Shown: positions 1 to 9,097, counted from the stretch's first letter. The stretch: 64,000 bases of DNA from Homoserinimonas sp. (GCA_023957835.1 JAMLGP010000001.1:303575-367574), one strand, 5' to 3'. Notes: generated from the letters alone by a model not told the origin. Program-made: numbers and translations.

Positions 1-13
1 CGCAGATCGACGT

Positions 14-610
14 ATGAGCATCGACTCAGTATTTGGGTTGAAGATTCAGGCTCTCGAAAGGTACCGGACTCAATTGAAAGTTGAAGGAGACAGCATCGTT
101 CACTCAGGCGGGCAAACCGAAGAAGTCGGCAAGGTTGAGTCTTATCGCGAAGTCCTTGAACAGCCCGGGTCCGCAGGGGATTGGGCTCGGTTGGGGATTT
201 GGTGGAAAGTGGCTGCTGCCGCAATCCTCCTGCTGCTCGGAGTGCTCGTAGGCACTATTGGAACCATCAATCATCAGGTGAAGATTGGTACTGGTGAAGG
301 CGCTTTCCCAATTGGACTGGTTTTGGCTCTCGCAGTTTCAGGATTGTTGCTTGCCGGACTCCGGCTCTATTTCAACTATCGCCCGCTGGTAGTAGCGGGT
401 GCGGTTGGATTTCTTACTCCTGTGATCCTGTTCAGTCAGGAGAGTTTTGCCGGATCCGTGCTCATTCCATTCAACGAGATCGGAGTTACCTGGCTGGTCG
501 GGGCGATTGTCATTGCTGCTGTGGCAGTGCTCTTTCCTCGGCTTCGTCGGAAGCCGAGGGTTACGATGAAAGAGAAGGCATTGGCCGGAGAGGAAAGTCG
601 AGCGTCGTGA
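14..610 (+). CDS. Small integral membrane protein upstream of ferredoxin
   Basis: A 198-residue protein of unknown function. A hydrophilic N-terminal part of about 60 residues precedes several hydrophobic segments: roughly 65-85, 97-118, 122-142 and 155-175. The C-terminus is basic (FPRLRRKPR) and presumably cytoplasmic. Its stop codon overlaps the GTG of the ferredoxin gene by four bases, so the two are almost certainly co-translated. Membrane proteins of this kind sit before fdxA in several actinobacteria, but I know of no assigned role. The ATG is the first one available in the window; because only 13 bases precede it, an upstream start cannot be excluded. Confidence 0.75.
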   Translation: MSIDSVFGLKIQALERYRTQLKVEGDSIVHSGGQTEEVGKVESYREVLEQPGSAGDWARLGIWWKVAAAAILLLLGVLVGTIGTINHQVKIGTGEGAFPIGLVLALAVSGLLLAGLRLYFNYRPLVVAGAVGFLTPVILFSQESFAGSVLIPFNEIGVTWLVGAIVIAAVAVLFPRLRRKPRVTMKEKALAGEESRAS

Positions 611-945
611 CCTATGTAATTGCTCTTCCCTGCGTCGACATCAAGGATCGGGCCTGTGTAGATGAGTGCCCGGTTGACTGCATTTATGAGGGCGATCGGA
701 TGCTCTATATCCACCCGGATGAGTGCGTCGACTGTGGCGCCTGCGAGCCGGTTTGCCCGGTGGAAGCGATCTACTATGAGGACGATCTCCCGGAAGAGTG
801 GGCAGACTACTACCTAGCAAACGTGGAATTCTTCGATGACCTCGGCTCACCGGGAGGGGCCGCGAAAATTGGAGTCATCCACAAAGATCATCCGATAGTT
901 GCTGCTTTGCCGGCAGACGTCAACGACCATCTGAAGCAGCAATAG
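607..945 (+). CDS. fdxA: Ferredoxin, 7Fe type (3Fe-4S/4Fe-4S)
   Basis: A 112-residue soluble electron carrier. The first cluster region has Cys9, Cys17 and Cys21-Pro, with Cys25 nearby. The second region has Cys40, Cys43, Cys46 and Cys50-Pro, a classical 4Fe-4S set. The wider spacing C-x7-C-x3-C in the first half is typical of bacterial ferredoxins carrying one 3Fe-4S and one 4Fe-4S cluster. The length and the acidic C-terminal extension match actinobacterial FdxA/FdxC. The GTG start overlaps the preceding membrane-protein stop. In many actinobacteria the next gene is an aminotransferase of the DapC type; here it is citrate synthase instead. Confidence 0.95.
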   Translation: MTYVIALPCVDIKDRACVDECPVDCIYEGDRMLYIHPDECVDCGACEPVCPVEAIYYEDDLPEEWADYYLANVEFFDDLGSPGGAAKIGVIHKDHPIVAALPADVNDHLKQQ

Positions 946-1071
946 CTCAAAATTGCTGCGGTTCGCCTGCAGAAGGCCACCGTAGCGAGAGAATTTGTCT
1001 ACTTCTTAGAGACTTCCTCCAATTCAAACATCAAGGAATTGGATGAATCCCTTAGTGACTCTCCTGACAAC

Positions 1072-1077
1072 TAGGCT
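1072..1077 (+). promoter_or_regulatory. Putative -10 element of gltA (leaderless)
   Basis: TAGGCT ends six bases before the GTG start of citrate synthase. This is the TANNNT-plus-6/7 spacing seen repeatedly in the window and implies transcription beginning at the start codon. There is no convincing Shine-Dalgarno sequence. Confidence 0.5.
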
Positions 1078-1083
1078 ATAAGG

Positions 1084-2373
1084 GTGAGTGAGTCGACACC
1101 CGAGAAGGCGATTCTTAGTTACCCAGGCGGGAGCATGGAGTTTCCAATTCTCCCTGCGACTGAGGGAGCTTCAGCAATCGATATATCGAATCTGCTAAAG
1201 CAAACTGGCTTCACTTCGCTCGATCAGGGGTTCGTAAATACCGCGGCAGCCAAGAGTGCGATCACCTACATTGACGGCGATGCCGGGATCTTGAAGTACC
1301 GCGGCTATGCGATTGAAGACCTTGCGGCGAACTCGACCTATCTCGAAGTGGCCTGGCTGCTCATCCACGGGGAACTCCCCACTGCAGTTGAACTCGATCG
1401 CTTCGAAGAAACCATTCGCCGCCATACCCTCATTCATGAAGATCTGAGACGATTCTTCGACGCCTTGCCGCACAACGCGCACCCCATGTCGGTACTTTCG
1501 AGTGCTGTTGGCGCCCTTGGAACCTTCTATCAGGACTCGCTGGATGTCCATGACCTGGAGCAGGTCGAGATCTCGACTATCCGCCTGCTGGCGAAGCTTC
1601 CGGTAATTGCCGCCTACGCTCACAAGAAATCCCTCGGCCAGGCTTTGCTTTACCCGGACAACAGCCTGAGCTTTGTCGACAACTTCCTCAAGCTCAACTT
1701 CGGAAACATGGCGGAGCCATACGTTGTAAACCCCGTGCTTTCCAAGGCCCTCGAACGACTGCTGATCCTGCACGAAGACCATGAGCAAAACGCATCCACC
1801 TCCACCGTTCGACTCGTCGGATCTACAGAGGCGAACATCTTCTCATCGATCTCCGCGGGAATAAACGCACTTTACGGGCCCCTTCATGGCGGAGCCAATG
1901 AAGCGGTACTCAAGATGCTTGCTCAAATCAAGGCTTCGGGCGAGGGAGTTGAGAAGTTCGTTGAGCGGGTCAAGAACAAGGAAGACGGAATCCGCCTCAT
2001 GGGCTTCGGGCACAGGGTTTACAAGAATTTTGATCCCAGAGCCAGGCTTGTAAAGGAAAGCGCGGACGAAGTGCTCGATGCGCTAGGAGTTCAGGATGAC
2101 CTGCTTGAGATCGCGAAAGAACTCGAAGCGGTAGCTCTCGCGGACGACTACTTCATTGAGCGCAAGCTCTACCCGAACGTGGACTTCTACACCGGAGTCA
2201 TCTACAAGGCGATGGGGTTCCCACCTCGGATGTTCACCGTGCTGTTCGCAATTGGAAGGCTGCCCGGCTGGATCGCTCACTGGCGCGAGCAGAACGCAGA
2301 TCCGAGCACTCGAATCGGCAGACCTCAGCAGTTATACATTGGTCCGGCGGACAGAGCCTGGCCCAGACGCTAG
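1084..2373 (+). CDS. gltA: Citrate synthase
   Basis: A 429-residue type II citrate synthase that condenses oxaloacetate with acetyl-CoA at the entry of the TCA cycle. The catalytic triad is visible: His268 in LHGGANE, His310 in GFGHRVYK and Asp367 in VDFYTG, matching the known His264/His305/Asp362 of the E. coli enzyme. The C-terminus (QLYIGPADRAWPRR) is typical of the family. The GTG start gives the usual actinobacterial N-terminus with a PGGSMEFP motif. The gene stands alone, with its own leaderless-type promoter, and faces the convergent dapD gene about 20 bases downstream. Confidence 0.97.
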   Translation: MSESTPEKAILSYPGGSMEFPILPATEGASAIDISNLLKQTGFTSLDQGFVNTAAAKSAITYIDGDAGILKYRGYAIEDLAANSTYLEVAWLLIHGELPTAVELDRFEETIRRHTLIHEDLRRFFDALPHNAHPMSVLSSAVGALGTFYQDSLDVHDLEQVEISTIRLLAKLPVIAAYAHKKSLGQALLYPDNSLSFVDNFLKLNFGNMAEPYVVNPVLSKALERLLILHEDHEQNASTSTVRLVGSTEANIFSSISAGINALYGPLHGGANEAVLKMLAQIKASGEGVEKFVERVKNKEDGIRLMGFGHRVYKNFDPRARLVKESADEVLDALGVQDDLLEIAKELEAVALADDYFIERKLYPNVDFYTGVIYKAMGFPPRMFTVLFAIGRLPGWIAHWREQNADPSTRIGRPQQLYIGPADRAWPRR

Positions 2374-2392
2374 CTTCCCCGGCTCGCTACCC

Positions 2393-3337
2393 TTAGGCGT
2401 GCAGGGCCTTGTTGAGCTGAATTCCGTCGCCGCCCCTGTTGAGCACTTCGACCGCTCCGGTCAGAGAGTTTCGCCGGTAGAGCAATCCGCTGCGACCGGA
2501 AAGGGTTTCCGCCTTGACCGTAGGGAGCTGCCCGCTGGCAGTCGGAGCGCCATCAGCGAGAACCACCTTCATTCCGGAGGTAATGTACAGGCCGGCTTCT
2601 ACTACGCAGTCATCTCCAAGTGAGATTCCGATTCCCGAATTCGCACCAAGCAGAGTGCGTTCCCCGATCAGCAGCCTTGCGTTTCCTCCTCCGCTGAGGG
2701 TTCCCATTATCGAGGCGCCGCCTCCGATGTCTGCCCCGGCGCCGACCACAACGCCCTGCGAAATCCGTCCCTCGACCATCGCAGGGCCCAAAGTACCGGC
2801 ATTGAAGTTTACGAAGCCCTCGTGCATGACAGTAGTTCCCGGGGAAAGGTAAGCCCCAAGTCGCACCCGGTTGGCATCCGCGATCCTCACTCCAGAAGGA
2901 AGCAGATAGTCGACCAGCCTCGGGAACTTGTCGAGAGCGTGGACTGAGATTCCGGCCCGCTGCAGTTCTGGTCTCAATCGATTGACGTCCTCGGGATCAA
3001 TCGGACCCGCATTGCTCCAGCAGACTGTGGGCAGTACAGAGAAAAGGCCATCGAGGTTTATCGAATTTGGCAGCACGAGCCTGTGGCTAAGCAGGTGCAG
3101 TCGTAGGTAGGCATCGGGCACAGTAGCTGGAGCGGCGTCGAGATCGATCTGGACGGCAATAACGTCCATTCGAACCGCACGCCTTGAATCCTCGCCGATC
3201 AGGCGAAGCAATTGCTCCGGCGGGGGAACTGAGCCTGGGTTCTTGCCGAGCCTGGGCTCCGGAAACCAGGTGTCGAGTTCTGTGCCGTCTCGCTTAAAGG
3301 TCGCAAGTCCGAATCCCCAGGCCGCAGACTTGCTCAT
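2393..3337 (-). CDS. dapD: Tetrahydrodipicolinate N-succinyltransferase
   Basis: A 314-residue acyltransferase of the lysine/diaminopimelate pathway that transfers succinyl from succinyl-CoA to tetrahydrodipicolinate. A left-handed beta-helix of hexapeptide repeats covers about residues 160-265 ([35 protein letters not shown]). Glu189 in MVEGRIS matches the catalytic glutamate reported for mycobacterial DapD (established knowledge). The size fits the actinobacterial branch, which differs from the shorter E. coli type. It is divergent from dapE, which acts two steps later in the same pathway, and both start codons sit six bases from a TANNNT hexamer. Confidence 0.95.
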   Translation of the reverse strand: MSKSAAWGFGLATFKRDGTELDTWFPEPRLGKNPGSVPPPEQLLRLIGEDSRRAVRMDVIAVQIDLDAAPATVPDAYLRLHLLSHRLVLPNSINLDGLFSVLPTVCWSNAGPIDPEDVNRLRPELQRAGISVHALDKFPRLVDYLLPSGVRIADANRVRLGAYLSPGTTVMHEGFVNFNAGTLGPAMVEGRISQGVVVGAGADIGGGASIMGTLSGGGNARLLIGERTLLGANSGIGISLGDDCVVEAGLYITSGMKVVLADGAPTASGQLPTVKAETLSGRSGLLYRRNSLTGAVEVLNRGGDGIQLNKALHA

Positions 3338-3343
3338 TCGAAA

Positions 3344-3349
3344 AGGCTA
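3344..3349 (-). promoter_or_regulatory. Putative -10 element of dapD (leaderless)
   Basis: On the minus strand TAGCCT is followed by six bases and the ATG of dapD. It belongs to a 65-base divergent control region shared with dapE. Confidence 0.5.
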
Positions 3350-3390
3350 TCGTGCGCAACACCCAGCGAAGAAAAGTTTGCCGTACTGGC

Positions 3391-3396
3391 TAGTCT
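3391..3396 (+). promoter_or_regulatory. Putative -10 element of dapE (leaderless)
   Basis: TAGTCT is followed by six bases and the GTG of dapE. It lies 41 bases from the opposing dapD -10 element, so upstream promoter contacts of the two genes must interleave. Confidence 0.5.
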
Positions 3397-3402
3397 TGGA
3401 AA

Positions 3403-4482
3403 GTGCCGAGTCTGGACCTGAATGCGCCAATCGAAGATCTGCTCAGGCAGCTTTGCGACGTTGAGTCGGTATCCGGGCAGGAGGCTGGTCTCGCCGACCT
3501 GATTGAGGCCGCCCTTTCGCAGTCCGATCATCTCGAGGTGATTCGCGACGGGGATGCAATCGTTGCCAGGACGAACCTTGGCAAGCCGATGCGAGTGCTA
3601 ATCGCCGGGCACATCGACACGGTGCCGGTGAACAACAATTTGCCTACCAGACTCGAAGGGTCGACTCTCTGGGGACGCGGGACGGTCGACATGAAGGGCG
3701 GGGTCGCGGTGCAGCTCAAGCTCGCTGCAACTCTCAGGGATCCTCGCGTCGATGTTAGCTGGGTGTTTTACGATCATGAGGAAGTAAGTTCCGAGCTGAA
3801 CGGGCTCGATCGGCTCTCACGAAATTCCCCTGAACTGCTGCAGGGGCAGTTCGCGGTCCTTTGCGAGCCCACGGGAGCGGAAATTGAGGGAGGATGCAAC
3901 GGTACTCTGCGCCTTGAGCTAGCTTCGAGGGGACGCCGAGCCCACTCGGCAAGAGCCTGGGTTGGCCAGAATGCAATTCACCAACTTGCCCCTGTTCTTT
4001 CGATGCTCTCCGCCTACCAGCCACGGACAGTAACCGTCGACGGACTCGACTATCGGGAGTCCTTGTCGGCCGTAGCAATCTCGGGCGGAGTAGCAGGGAA
4101 TGTGATCCCTGATCTTGCAACTTTGGAAATCAACTATCGTTTCGCCCCCGACAGCACGGGAGATCAGGCGGTGGAAAGAGTAAAGGGGCTTCTCGAAGAG
4201 TGCGGTCTTGAAGGGATTGAGATTGAAGTTACCGATCTGGCTGAAGGGGCCAGGCCGGGGCTTGATGCGCCGCTAGCGAGAGAGTTCGTGAAGGCGGTCG
4301 GAGGCATCGCGAAGCCGAAGTACGGCTGGACGGATGTGGCGAGGTTTTCTGCTCTCGGCATCCCAGCGGTCAATTACGGTCCGGGAGATGCTCTGCTCGC
4401 TCACGCAGACGACGAACGCCTTGACCTGGAGCAGCTGCACGCTTGCGAACGCGGACTGAGGTCATGGCTGGCGGAGAGCTGA
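3403..4482 (+). CDS. dapE: Succinyl-diaminopimelate desuccinylase
   Basis: A 359-residue M20-family metallohydrolase that releases succinate from N-succinyl-LL-diaminopimelate. Metal ligands and catalytic residues are visible: His70 and Asp72 in AGHIDTVP, Asp96 in GRGTVDMKGG, Glu126/Glu127 in DHEEVSS, Glu155 in CEPTGAE, and a C-terminal His in LLAHADDE. His181 in GRRAHSARAW lies in the dimerisation domain. The GTG start is supported by the leaderless -10 element. The next gene, a membrane glycosyltransferase, begins within the dapE end, so the two are probably one transcript. Confidence 0.95.
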   Translation: MPSLDLNAPIEDLLRQLCDVESVSGQEAGLADLIEAALSQSDHLEVIRDGDAIVARTNLGKPMRVLIAGHIDTVPVNNNLPTRLEGSTLWGRGTVDMKGGVAVQLKLAATLRDPRVDVSWVFYDHEEVSSELNGLDRLSRNSPELLQGQFAVLCEPTGAEIEGGCNGTLRLELASRGRRAHSARAWVGQNAIHQLAPVLSMLSAYQPRTVTVDGLDYRESLSAVAISGGVAGNVIPDLATLEINYRFAPDSTGDQAVERVKGLLEECGLEGIEIEVTDLAEGARPGLDAPLAREFVKAVGGIAKPKYGWTDVARFSALGIPAVNYGPGDALLAHADDERLDLEQLHACERGLRSWLAES

Positions 4483-5696
4483 CCGTACCGAGCCTGCGCT
4501 CGGTTGGGATTCGGAGGGCTCTATATATCCGCTATCGGATGACTCCGTGGTGGCTCAGGGTGCTCGCAGTCTGGCTGGTTTCCAGAGTCGTAACCACGAC
4601 AATTCTGCTTTGGTTTGCAGCAAAGCAGCCAGACAACCCGTGGACCAGGGCGAGCCCCGACTATTTCAGTTTCGCGCAACTGTGGGACAGCACCTGGTAT
4701 CACATCGTCGCTGTAGTCGGTTATCCGTCGGAATTACCGCTGAACTCCGCGGGCGAGGTTACCGAGAATGCATGGGCGTTCATGCCCGGCTACCCGATGC
4801 TCGTTCGAGGAATAATGATGGTCACCGGACTGCCGTGGGCGCCGATCTCGGTAATCGTCTCGATCGGATTCAGTCTCGGCGCCGCCCTCATCTGCTTCAG
4901 GATGTTCCGCCTGGTGCTCGACTCGGGAACGAGCCTGTTCGCAGTCGCAATCGTGTGCTTCGCTCCGCTATCGCCAATTCTTCAGGTCTCCTACGCGGAA
5001 TCGATGTACATTTTTCTTCTCGCGCTGGCGCTCTATCTGCTCATGAAGCGGCGGTATTTGCTTCTGATTCCGGTAATCGCAGTCATGGCGATCACCAGGC
5101 CCAGCGGGCTGGCCTTTGCGCTCGCCCTTTGCCTGCACTTCTGCCTTCGATTCCTGAATCGCCGGGTGGATGCCTTTCCGGCGTGGGAACGGATACTCCT
5201 GCTGGGAATCACGGCCTTCAGCGGCCTAATGGGGTTGGCCTGGCCCTTCCTCGCCTGGATCTACACCGGACGATTTAGCGCATACACCGATACCGAACTT
5301 GCCTGGAGAGCTCCCTACCTGGGACATCGGGAACTCGTCCCATTCACCCCGTGGTTCGAAGGGGCGCAGTTCTGGATGCCTGGGGCCCTCGGTACCGCCT
5401 TGCTGATTGCGCTAATCATCGCCTTCTTTGCTTCCCTGTTCCTTCCCGCAACCAAAAGCCTTGGGAGCACTCTGCGGATCTGGCTTGCCAGCTACGGAAT
5501 CTACCTGCTTGCAGTGTTCTTTCCGCAATCGAGCACCTTCAGGCTGCTTATGCCAATGTTTCCGCTTGCGGGAGCCCTGGCCATCCCTAAGTCTCGTTGG
5601 TTTCGGGCGATTCTGATTCTCCTGCTGATCGCGGGACAGTGGGCATGGTGTTACATCTGCTGGTGGTACAACGGATACGATTCGACTCCACCCTGA
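4443..5696 (+). CDS. PIG-V/GT76-like membrane mannosyltransferase
   Basis: A polytopic membrane protein of up to 417 residues with about nine hydrophobic segments. After the first membrane helix comes a loop with WDSTWYHIV, then AFMPGYPMLVR and YAESMYIFLLAL. This pattern resembles the PIG-V/Gpi18-like glycosyltransferases that use polyprenyl-phosphate mannose, so transfer of a sugar on the outer face of the membrane is the likely activity (family inference). The substrate is unknown. The upstream ATG used here overlaps dapE by 40 bases; the in-frame ATG at 4464 would reduce the overlap to 19 and is equally plausible. Confidence 0.75.
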   Translation: MRTRTEVMAGGELTVPSLRSVGIRRALYIRYRMTPWWLRVLAVWLVSRVVTTTILLWFAAKQPDNPWTRASPDYFSFAQLWDSTWYHIVAVVGYPSELPLNSAGEVTENAWAFMPGYPMLVRGIMMVTGLPWAPISVIVSIGFSLGAALICFRMFRLVLDSGTSLFAVAIVCFAPLSPILQVSYAESMYIFLLALALYLLMKRRYLLLIPVIAVMAITRPSGLAFALALCLHFCLRFLNRRVDAFPAWERILLLGITAFSGLMGLAWPFLAWIYTGRFSAYTDTELAWRAPYLGHRELVPFTPWFEGAQFWMPGALGTALLIALIIAFFASLFLPATKSLGSTLRIWLASYGIYLLAVFFPQSSTFRLLMPMFPLAGALAIPKSRWFRAILILLLIAGQWAWCYICWWYNGYDSTPP

Positions 5697-5817
5697 CCCG
5701 CCGCAGTAGCTGCTACTGTCTGGAGCGGCCCGCGGAAATGGAGCGGAATCTTCTGCGCGGTCCCGACCTCCGTTCAAATGCGGGATAATGGAGGAACCAC
5801 AGCGAAAGGGGCAATCG

Positions 5818-5991
5818 ATGGCAGCCATGAAACCGAGGACCGGAGACGGGCCGATGGAGGCTGTCCGCGAGGGAAGACTCATAATCGTTCGGGTGCCACT
5901 CGAGGGCGGCGGACGGTTGGTTGTTTCAGTGAATGACGCCGAAGCCAAAGAGCTTCGGGATGCATTATCCGAGGTTGTTCCCGCGGCCTGA
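5818..5991 (+). CDS. DUF3117 family small protein
   Basis: A 57-residue protein with the hallmark N-terminus MAAMKPRTGDGPMEA and the core RVPLEGGGRLVVSV of DUF3117, a small protein conserved across actinobacteria without a known function. The ATG at 5818 is chosen over an in-frame ATG at 5788 because homologues begin exactly at MAAMKPRTG and because AAAGGGG lies a suitable distance upstream. The 121 bases between the mannosyltransferase and this gene contain GATAAT, a good candidate -10 box for a leadered transcript. It is convergent with the Nudix gene. Confidence 0.9.
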   Translation: MAAMKPRTGDGPMEAVREGRLIIVRVPLEGGGRLVVSVNDAEAKELRDALSEVVPAA

Positions 5992-5999
5992 GGGCCGGT

Positions 6000-6461
6000 T
6001 CAACCCGTCTGAAATCCGAAACTGGAGATTGAGGGCAGAGTGCCTTCAACCAGTCGGTCAAGCACATACTTCTCGTGCGGCACTAATGGATGCGGCAGGG
6101 CCGCCAGGTCAAACCAGCCGAGATCGGCGGCCTTCCCCGCCTCCTGGAGCCGGGGCTCTCCGCTCCAGCTCCTGCAGGTGAAAAAGAAGTCGACTCGCTC
6201 ATCGATCCACGAATGGTTCAATTGAGTGCGGTGCATGGCCGTGAGCGGCTCCAGATCCGTTTCGAGAATTTCTATGCCGAGTTCTTCTCTGGCTTCTCTG
6301 CATGCCGCGGCGAAAACGCTTTCGCCTTCTTCAATGTGTCCGGCTGCGGCCGCGGCCCAGTGATCGTCCATGAATCCGGTTCCCGATCTCAGTTGCAGCA
6401 GCACTTCCTGCTCGCGGCGAAAAAAAACATAGGCTGCGGGGACTACCCGGAATCGTTCCAT
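6000..6461 (-). CDS. Nudix hydrolase
   Basis: A 153-residue protein with a complete Nudix box at residues 41-63: GHIEEGE, then REAREELGI (pattern Gx5Ex7REUxEExGU). The protein should hydrolyse a nucleoside diphosphate linked to another moiety in a Mg-dependent way, but the substrate is not evident. Its ATG directly follows the TGA of the O-methyltransferase gene with no gap, so the two form an operon. The family includes house-cleaning pyrophosphatases for damaged nucleotides; assignment to a particular one is not supported. Confidence 0.9.
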   Translation of the reverse strand: MERFRVVPAAYVFFRREQEVLLQLRSGTGFMDDHWAAAAAGHIEEGESVFAAACREAREELGIEILETDLEPLTAMHRTQLNHSWIDERVDFFFTCRSWSGEPRLQEAGKAADLGWFDLAALPHPLVPHEKYVLDRLVEGTLPSISSFGFQTG

Positions 6462-7094
6462 TCAGTCCTCAACTCTGGTGATCATGAGCAGTCCGTCACC
6501 GATCGGGTTCAGGCTGCTGATCACTGCCGATGAATCTGAAATCTCCTTCAAGAGGCTTCGGAAGCCGGCAACTACATCGTCCCGATGGGCCGGGTCGGCG
6601 ACGTGTCCGCGCCAAAGTGCGTGGGCAACTGCAACGATTCCGCCGGGTCTCACCAGGCGCAGGCCGTGCTCTACATATTCGATGACCGAAAGCGGGTCGG
6701 CATCCACGAAGACGAGATCGTATGACCCCTCGTTCATTCTCGGCAGAACTTCGTTTGCCCTCCCGGTAATGAGCCGCACCCTGCTCGCGGGAATGCCTGC
6801 GGCTGAGAAGGAGTGCTTTGCGTGCTGCTGGAAGTCCGCCTCGATGTCGATCGAGGTGAGGGTCGCTTGCGGGGCGCCCTTGAGCATCCAGAGTCCGCTG
6901 ACTCCAGTTCCGGTGCCGATTTCGACGATGTTCGTTGCGACAGTTGCAGCTGATAGCAGAGCAAGCTGCGCACCGGTTGCCTCGCTGATTGCATTGATAC
7001 CGAGTTCCGCGGAGTCGGCTCTGGCCCTGGCAATCTCTTCTGGCTCGGTTACAAATTCTTCGGCGAACTTCCAGTCCGATTCTTTTCCAGCCAA
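6462..7094 (-). CDS. SAM-dependent O-methyltransferase (class I)
   Basis: A 210-residue methyltransferase of the catechol/caffeoyl-CoA O-methyltransferase type. Motif I is VEIGTGTGVSG (residues 57-67), an acidic SAM-ribose residue follows in SIDIEAD, and FVDADP near residue 131 is the metal-binding region of the family. In mycobacteria the homologous gene (Rv1220c) lies beside sigE, rseA, htrA and tatB; here only tatB remains next to it. The TTG start is preceded by AGGAG at suitable spacing. The biological substrate is unknown. Confidence 0.88.
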   Translation of the reverse strand: MAGKESDWKFAEEFVTEPEEIARARADSAELGINAISEATGAQLALLSAATVATNIVEIGTGTGVSGLWMLKGAPQATLTSIDIEADFQQHAKHSFSAAGIPASRVRLITGRANEVLPRMNEGSYDLVFVDADPLSVIEYVEHGLRLVRPGGIVAVAHALWRGHVADPAHRDDVVAGFRSLLKEISDSSAVISSLNPIGDGLLMITRVED

Positions 7095-7146
7095 GTCGGC
7101 TCCTAACCTTCATCCAACTCTAAGGCGCGAAGTGATTGATACAGGT

Positions 7147-7152
7147 TAGTCT
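7147..7152 (+). promoter_or_regulatory. Putative -10 element of tatB (leaderless)
   Basis: TAGTCT is followed by six bases and GTG at 7159, which selects this GTG rather than the TTG at 7156 as start. Confidence 0.5.
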
Positions 7153-7158
7153 GAGTTG

Positions 7159-7518
7159 GTGTTTGGGCTGACCTTTGAAAAGCTCCTGTTGATTGGAGTG
7201 CTTGCAGTCTTCCTGCTTGGGCCCGAACGCCTTCCCTACTATGCCTCTCAACTGGCCAGACTCGTCAAGAATCTCAAAAAGATGGCGGATGGCGCCAAAG
7301 ACCGGATGCGAGAAGAGATGGGCCCGGACTTCGACGACGTCGACTGGAAAAAGCTCGACCCTCGGCAGTATGACCCGCGCAGGATCATCAGGGAAGCGCT
7401 TGTCGATGAGATCGCGCCAACCAAGGCGCCTCCGGTCGAGGACTCGGCCTACATGAAGAGAAAGCGCCGACTCGAAGCTCAGGGGAAGCAGGCGCCGTTT
7501 GACAGCGAGGCCACCTGA
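7159..7518 (+). CDS. tatB: Twin-arginine translocase subunit TatB
   Basis: A 119-residue Tat export component. It has the short N-terminal tail, one membrane helix (about residues 6-20), the GPERLP hinge and an amphipathic helix (SQLARLVKNLKKMADG), followed by a charged cytoplasmic tail. This is the classical TatA/B layout; the GPERLP hinge and the long acidic/basic tail favour TatB. No tatA or tatC is present in the window, so the partners are encoded elsewhere. GTG at 7159 gives the usual N-terminus MFGLTFEK and is supported by promoter spacing. Confidence 0.92.
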   Translation: MFGLTFEKLLLIGVLAVFLLGPERLPYYASQLARLVKNLKKMADGAKDRMREEMGPDFDDVDWKKLDPRQYDPRRIIREALVDEIAPTKAPPVEDSAYMKRKRRLEAQGKQAPFDSEAT

Positions 7519-7522
7519 CTCG

Positions 7523-9073
7523 CTATTTGCGGTGCAGGAATCGCAGACTGCGTAGCAGCAGGACCATTAATCCGCTGAGTTTCGACCATTCCTTGCCGGT
7601 GCTCGGCAGGGTAAGCAATCCGGTCGAATTGGCGATCGTCTGAGAATCGGCAAACCTCAGCAGTCCCTCCGGTCCGTTGCGCTTGCCGAGACCCGAAGCC
7701 TTCATCCCGCCCATCGGGGCCGAAACGGTGGAAAAGCTCGCCCGATAGCCCTCGTTTATATTTACACTGCCGGTGCGCAGCATTGACGCGATCCTTCTGG
7801 CTCGCGAAACCGAGCCGCTGAAAATCGAGGCGTTCAGGCCGAATTCCGAGTCGTTGGCGGCGATAACAGCCTCTTCTACCGAATCGACCGCGGTAATTGC
7901 CACTACCGGTCCGAAGGTTTCATTACCCGAGCAGGCCATGTTCGAGCTGACCCCGGTGAGAACGGTCGGCTCGAAGAACAGCGGCCCGAGGTCCGGTCGC
8001 GGCTTTCCGCCGGCAAGCAGCGTCGCGCCCTTCCTGATTGCGTCGTCGACGTGCTCCTGGACTCGCTTTAGCTGGCTTGGGAGAGTGAGGGAACCGACAT
8101 CCGTGGAGTAATCGAACTGAGCGCCCTGGCGAAGCTCGCTGGTCAGTTTCGCAAACTCCGCAGAGAATTCTTCGGCTACCGGGCGAAGCACGTAGATCCG
8201 CTCTATCGAAACGCACAACTGGCCCATGGATGAAAAGCACGCGTAGACCGCCGAGTGGGCAGCCTTCTTCACGTTTACGTCATCGAGTACAATCAGCGGG
8301 TTCTTGCCTCCGAGTTCAAGTGAGGCTCCGCGAAGCGCGGTCGCGGCGCGAATCCCGACGGCGGTTCCGGTCGCCGTCGAACCGGTGAAGCAAATGTAGT
8401 TTGCTGCATCGTTTACCGCGTTTCCGACTTCGGCACCGTCTCCGGTGACGATTTCCCACAGGTGCTCTGGCAGGCCCGCGTCCAGCAGAGTCTTACGCAG
8501 TGCGAGCACCGACAGCGCACCCTGATTGTCAGCCTTCTGCAGGACCGCATTGCCTGCTGCAAGAGCGGGGATGACATCCATGGCGGCAAGGCTCAGCGGA
8601 TAGTTCCAGGGCGTGACGACTCCAATAAGCCCCTTCGGCTGATAGTTCACTCTCGCGCGGAGCACGGTCGGAATCGCCGACCGGCGAAAGTGCGAGCCGA
8701 GTACCCGGCGAGTTGTAAGCGCGTAGTACCTTGCGACGCTCGCACTTTGAAACACTTCCTCGAAGGCCTGTCCTCGCGTCTTGCCGGTCTCCGACTGGAC
8801 GAAGTCAAGCAGTTCTTCGCGGCGCTTCAGAATCAGATCGTGAGCTTTCAGCAGGATCTTCTTGCGAGTCGAGAAGCTGGAATTCTGCCAGACGAGCTGA
8901 GCCATCCGCGCCCTCGAGGCCGCTTCTTCAACATCCTGAGCGCTGCTCAGCGGAAGGTCGTGGAGCTTCGCCCCTGTGAAAGGAGCGGAAACCACCGTCG
9001 ACTTCTTGAAGGAACTCGCCAGTCCCGAAGTTAGTTCTTCAATTTGACTGGCCTGAGGGAATGCACCGGACAT
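7523..9073 (-). CDS. gabD2: Aldehyde dehydrogenase, succinate-semialdehyde type
   Basis: A 516-residue NAD(P)-dependent aldehyde dehydrogenase. Asn157 in TPWNYP, Glu253 in LELGGKNP and the nucleophile Cys287 in SMGQLCVS are all present. The sequence resembles the actinobacterial succinate-semialdehyde dehydrogenase GabD2 group, but substrate cannot be read from motifs alone. It is divergent from a sugar-type symporter with a PLP-dependent lyase/decarboxylase-like enzyme, so it may oxidise an aldehyde made by that enzyme (inference). The start codon lies seven bases from TAGCGT on the minus strand, overlapping the promoter of the opposite operon. Confidence 0.88.
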   Translation of the reverse strand: MSGAFPQASQIEELTSGLASSFKKSTVVSAPFTGAKLHDLPLSSAQDVEEAASRARMAQLVWQNSSFSTRKKILLKAHDLILKRREELLDFVQSETGKTRGQAFEEVFQSASVARYYALTTRRVLGSHFRRSAIPTVLRARVNYQPKGLIGVVTPWNYPLSLAAMDVIPALAAGNAVLQKADNQGALSVLALRKTLLDAGLPEHLWEIVTGDGAEVGNAVNDAANYICFTGSTATGTAVGIRAATALRGASLELGGKNPLIVLDDVNVKKAAHSAVYACFSSMGQLCVSIERIYVLRPVAEEFSAEFAKLTSELRQGAQFDYSTDVGSLTLPSQLKRVQEHVDDAIRKGATLLAGGKPRPDLGPLFFEPTVLTGVSSNMACSGNETFGPVVAITAVDSVEEAVIAANDSEFGLNASIFSGSVSRARRIASMLRTGSVNINEGYRASFSTVSAPMGGMKASGLGKRNGPEGLLRFADSQTIANSTGLLTLPSTGKEWSKLSGLMVLLLRSLRFLHRK

Positions 9074-9080
9074 ATCCTCA

Positions 9081-9090
9081 ACGCTACACT
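9081..9090. promoter_or_regulatory. Overlapping divergent -10 elements (gabD2 / symporter)
   Basis: On the minus strand TAGCGT (9086-9081) lies seven bases before the gabD2 ATG. On the plus strand TACACT (9085-9090) lies seven bases before the symporter ATG at 9098. The two hexamers share two bases, and the predicted transcription starts are only 25 bases apart. Confidence 0.45.
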
Positions 9091-9097
9091 CAGGGAG

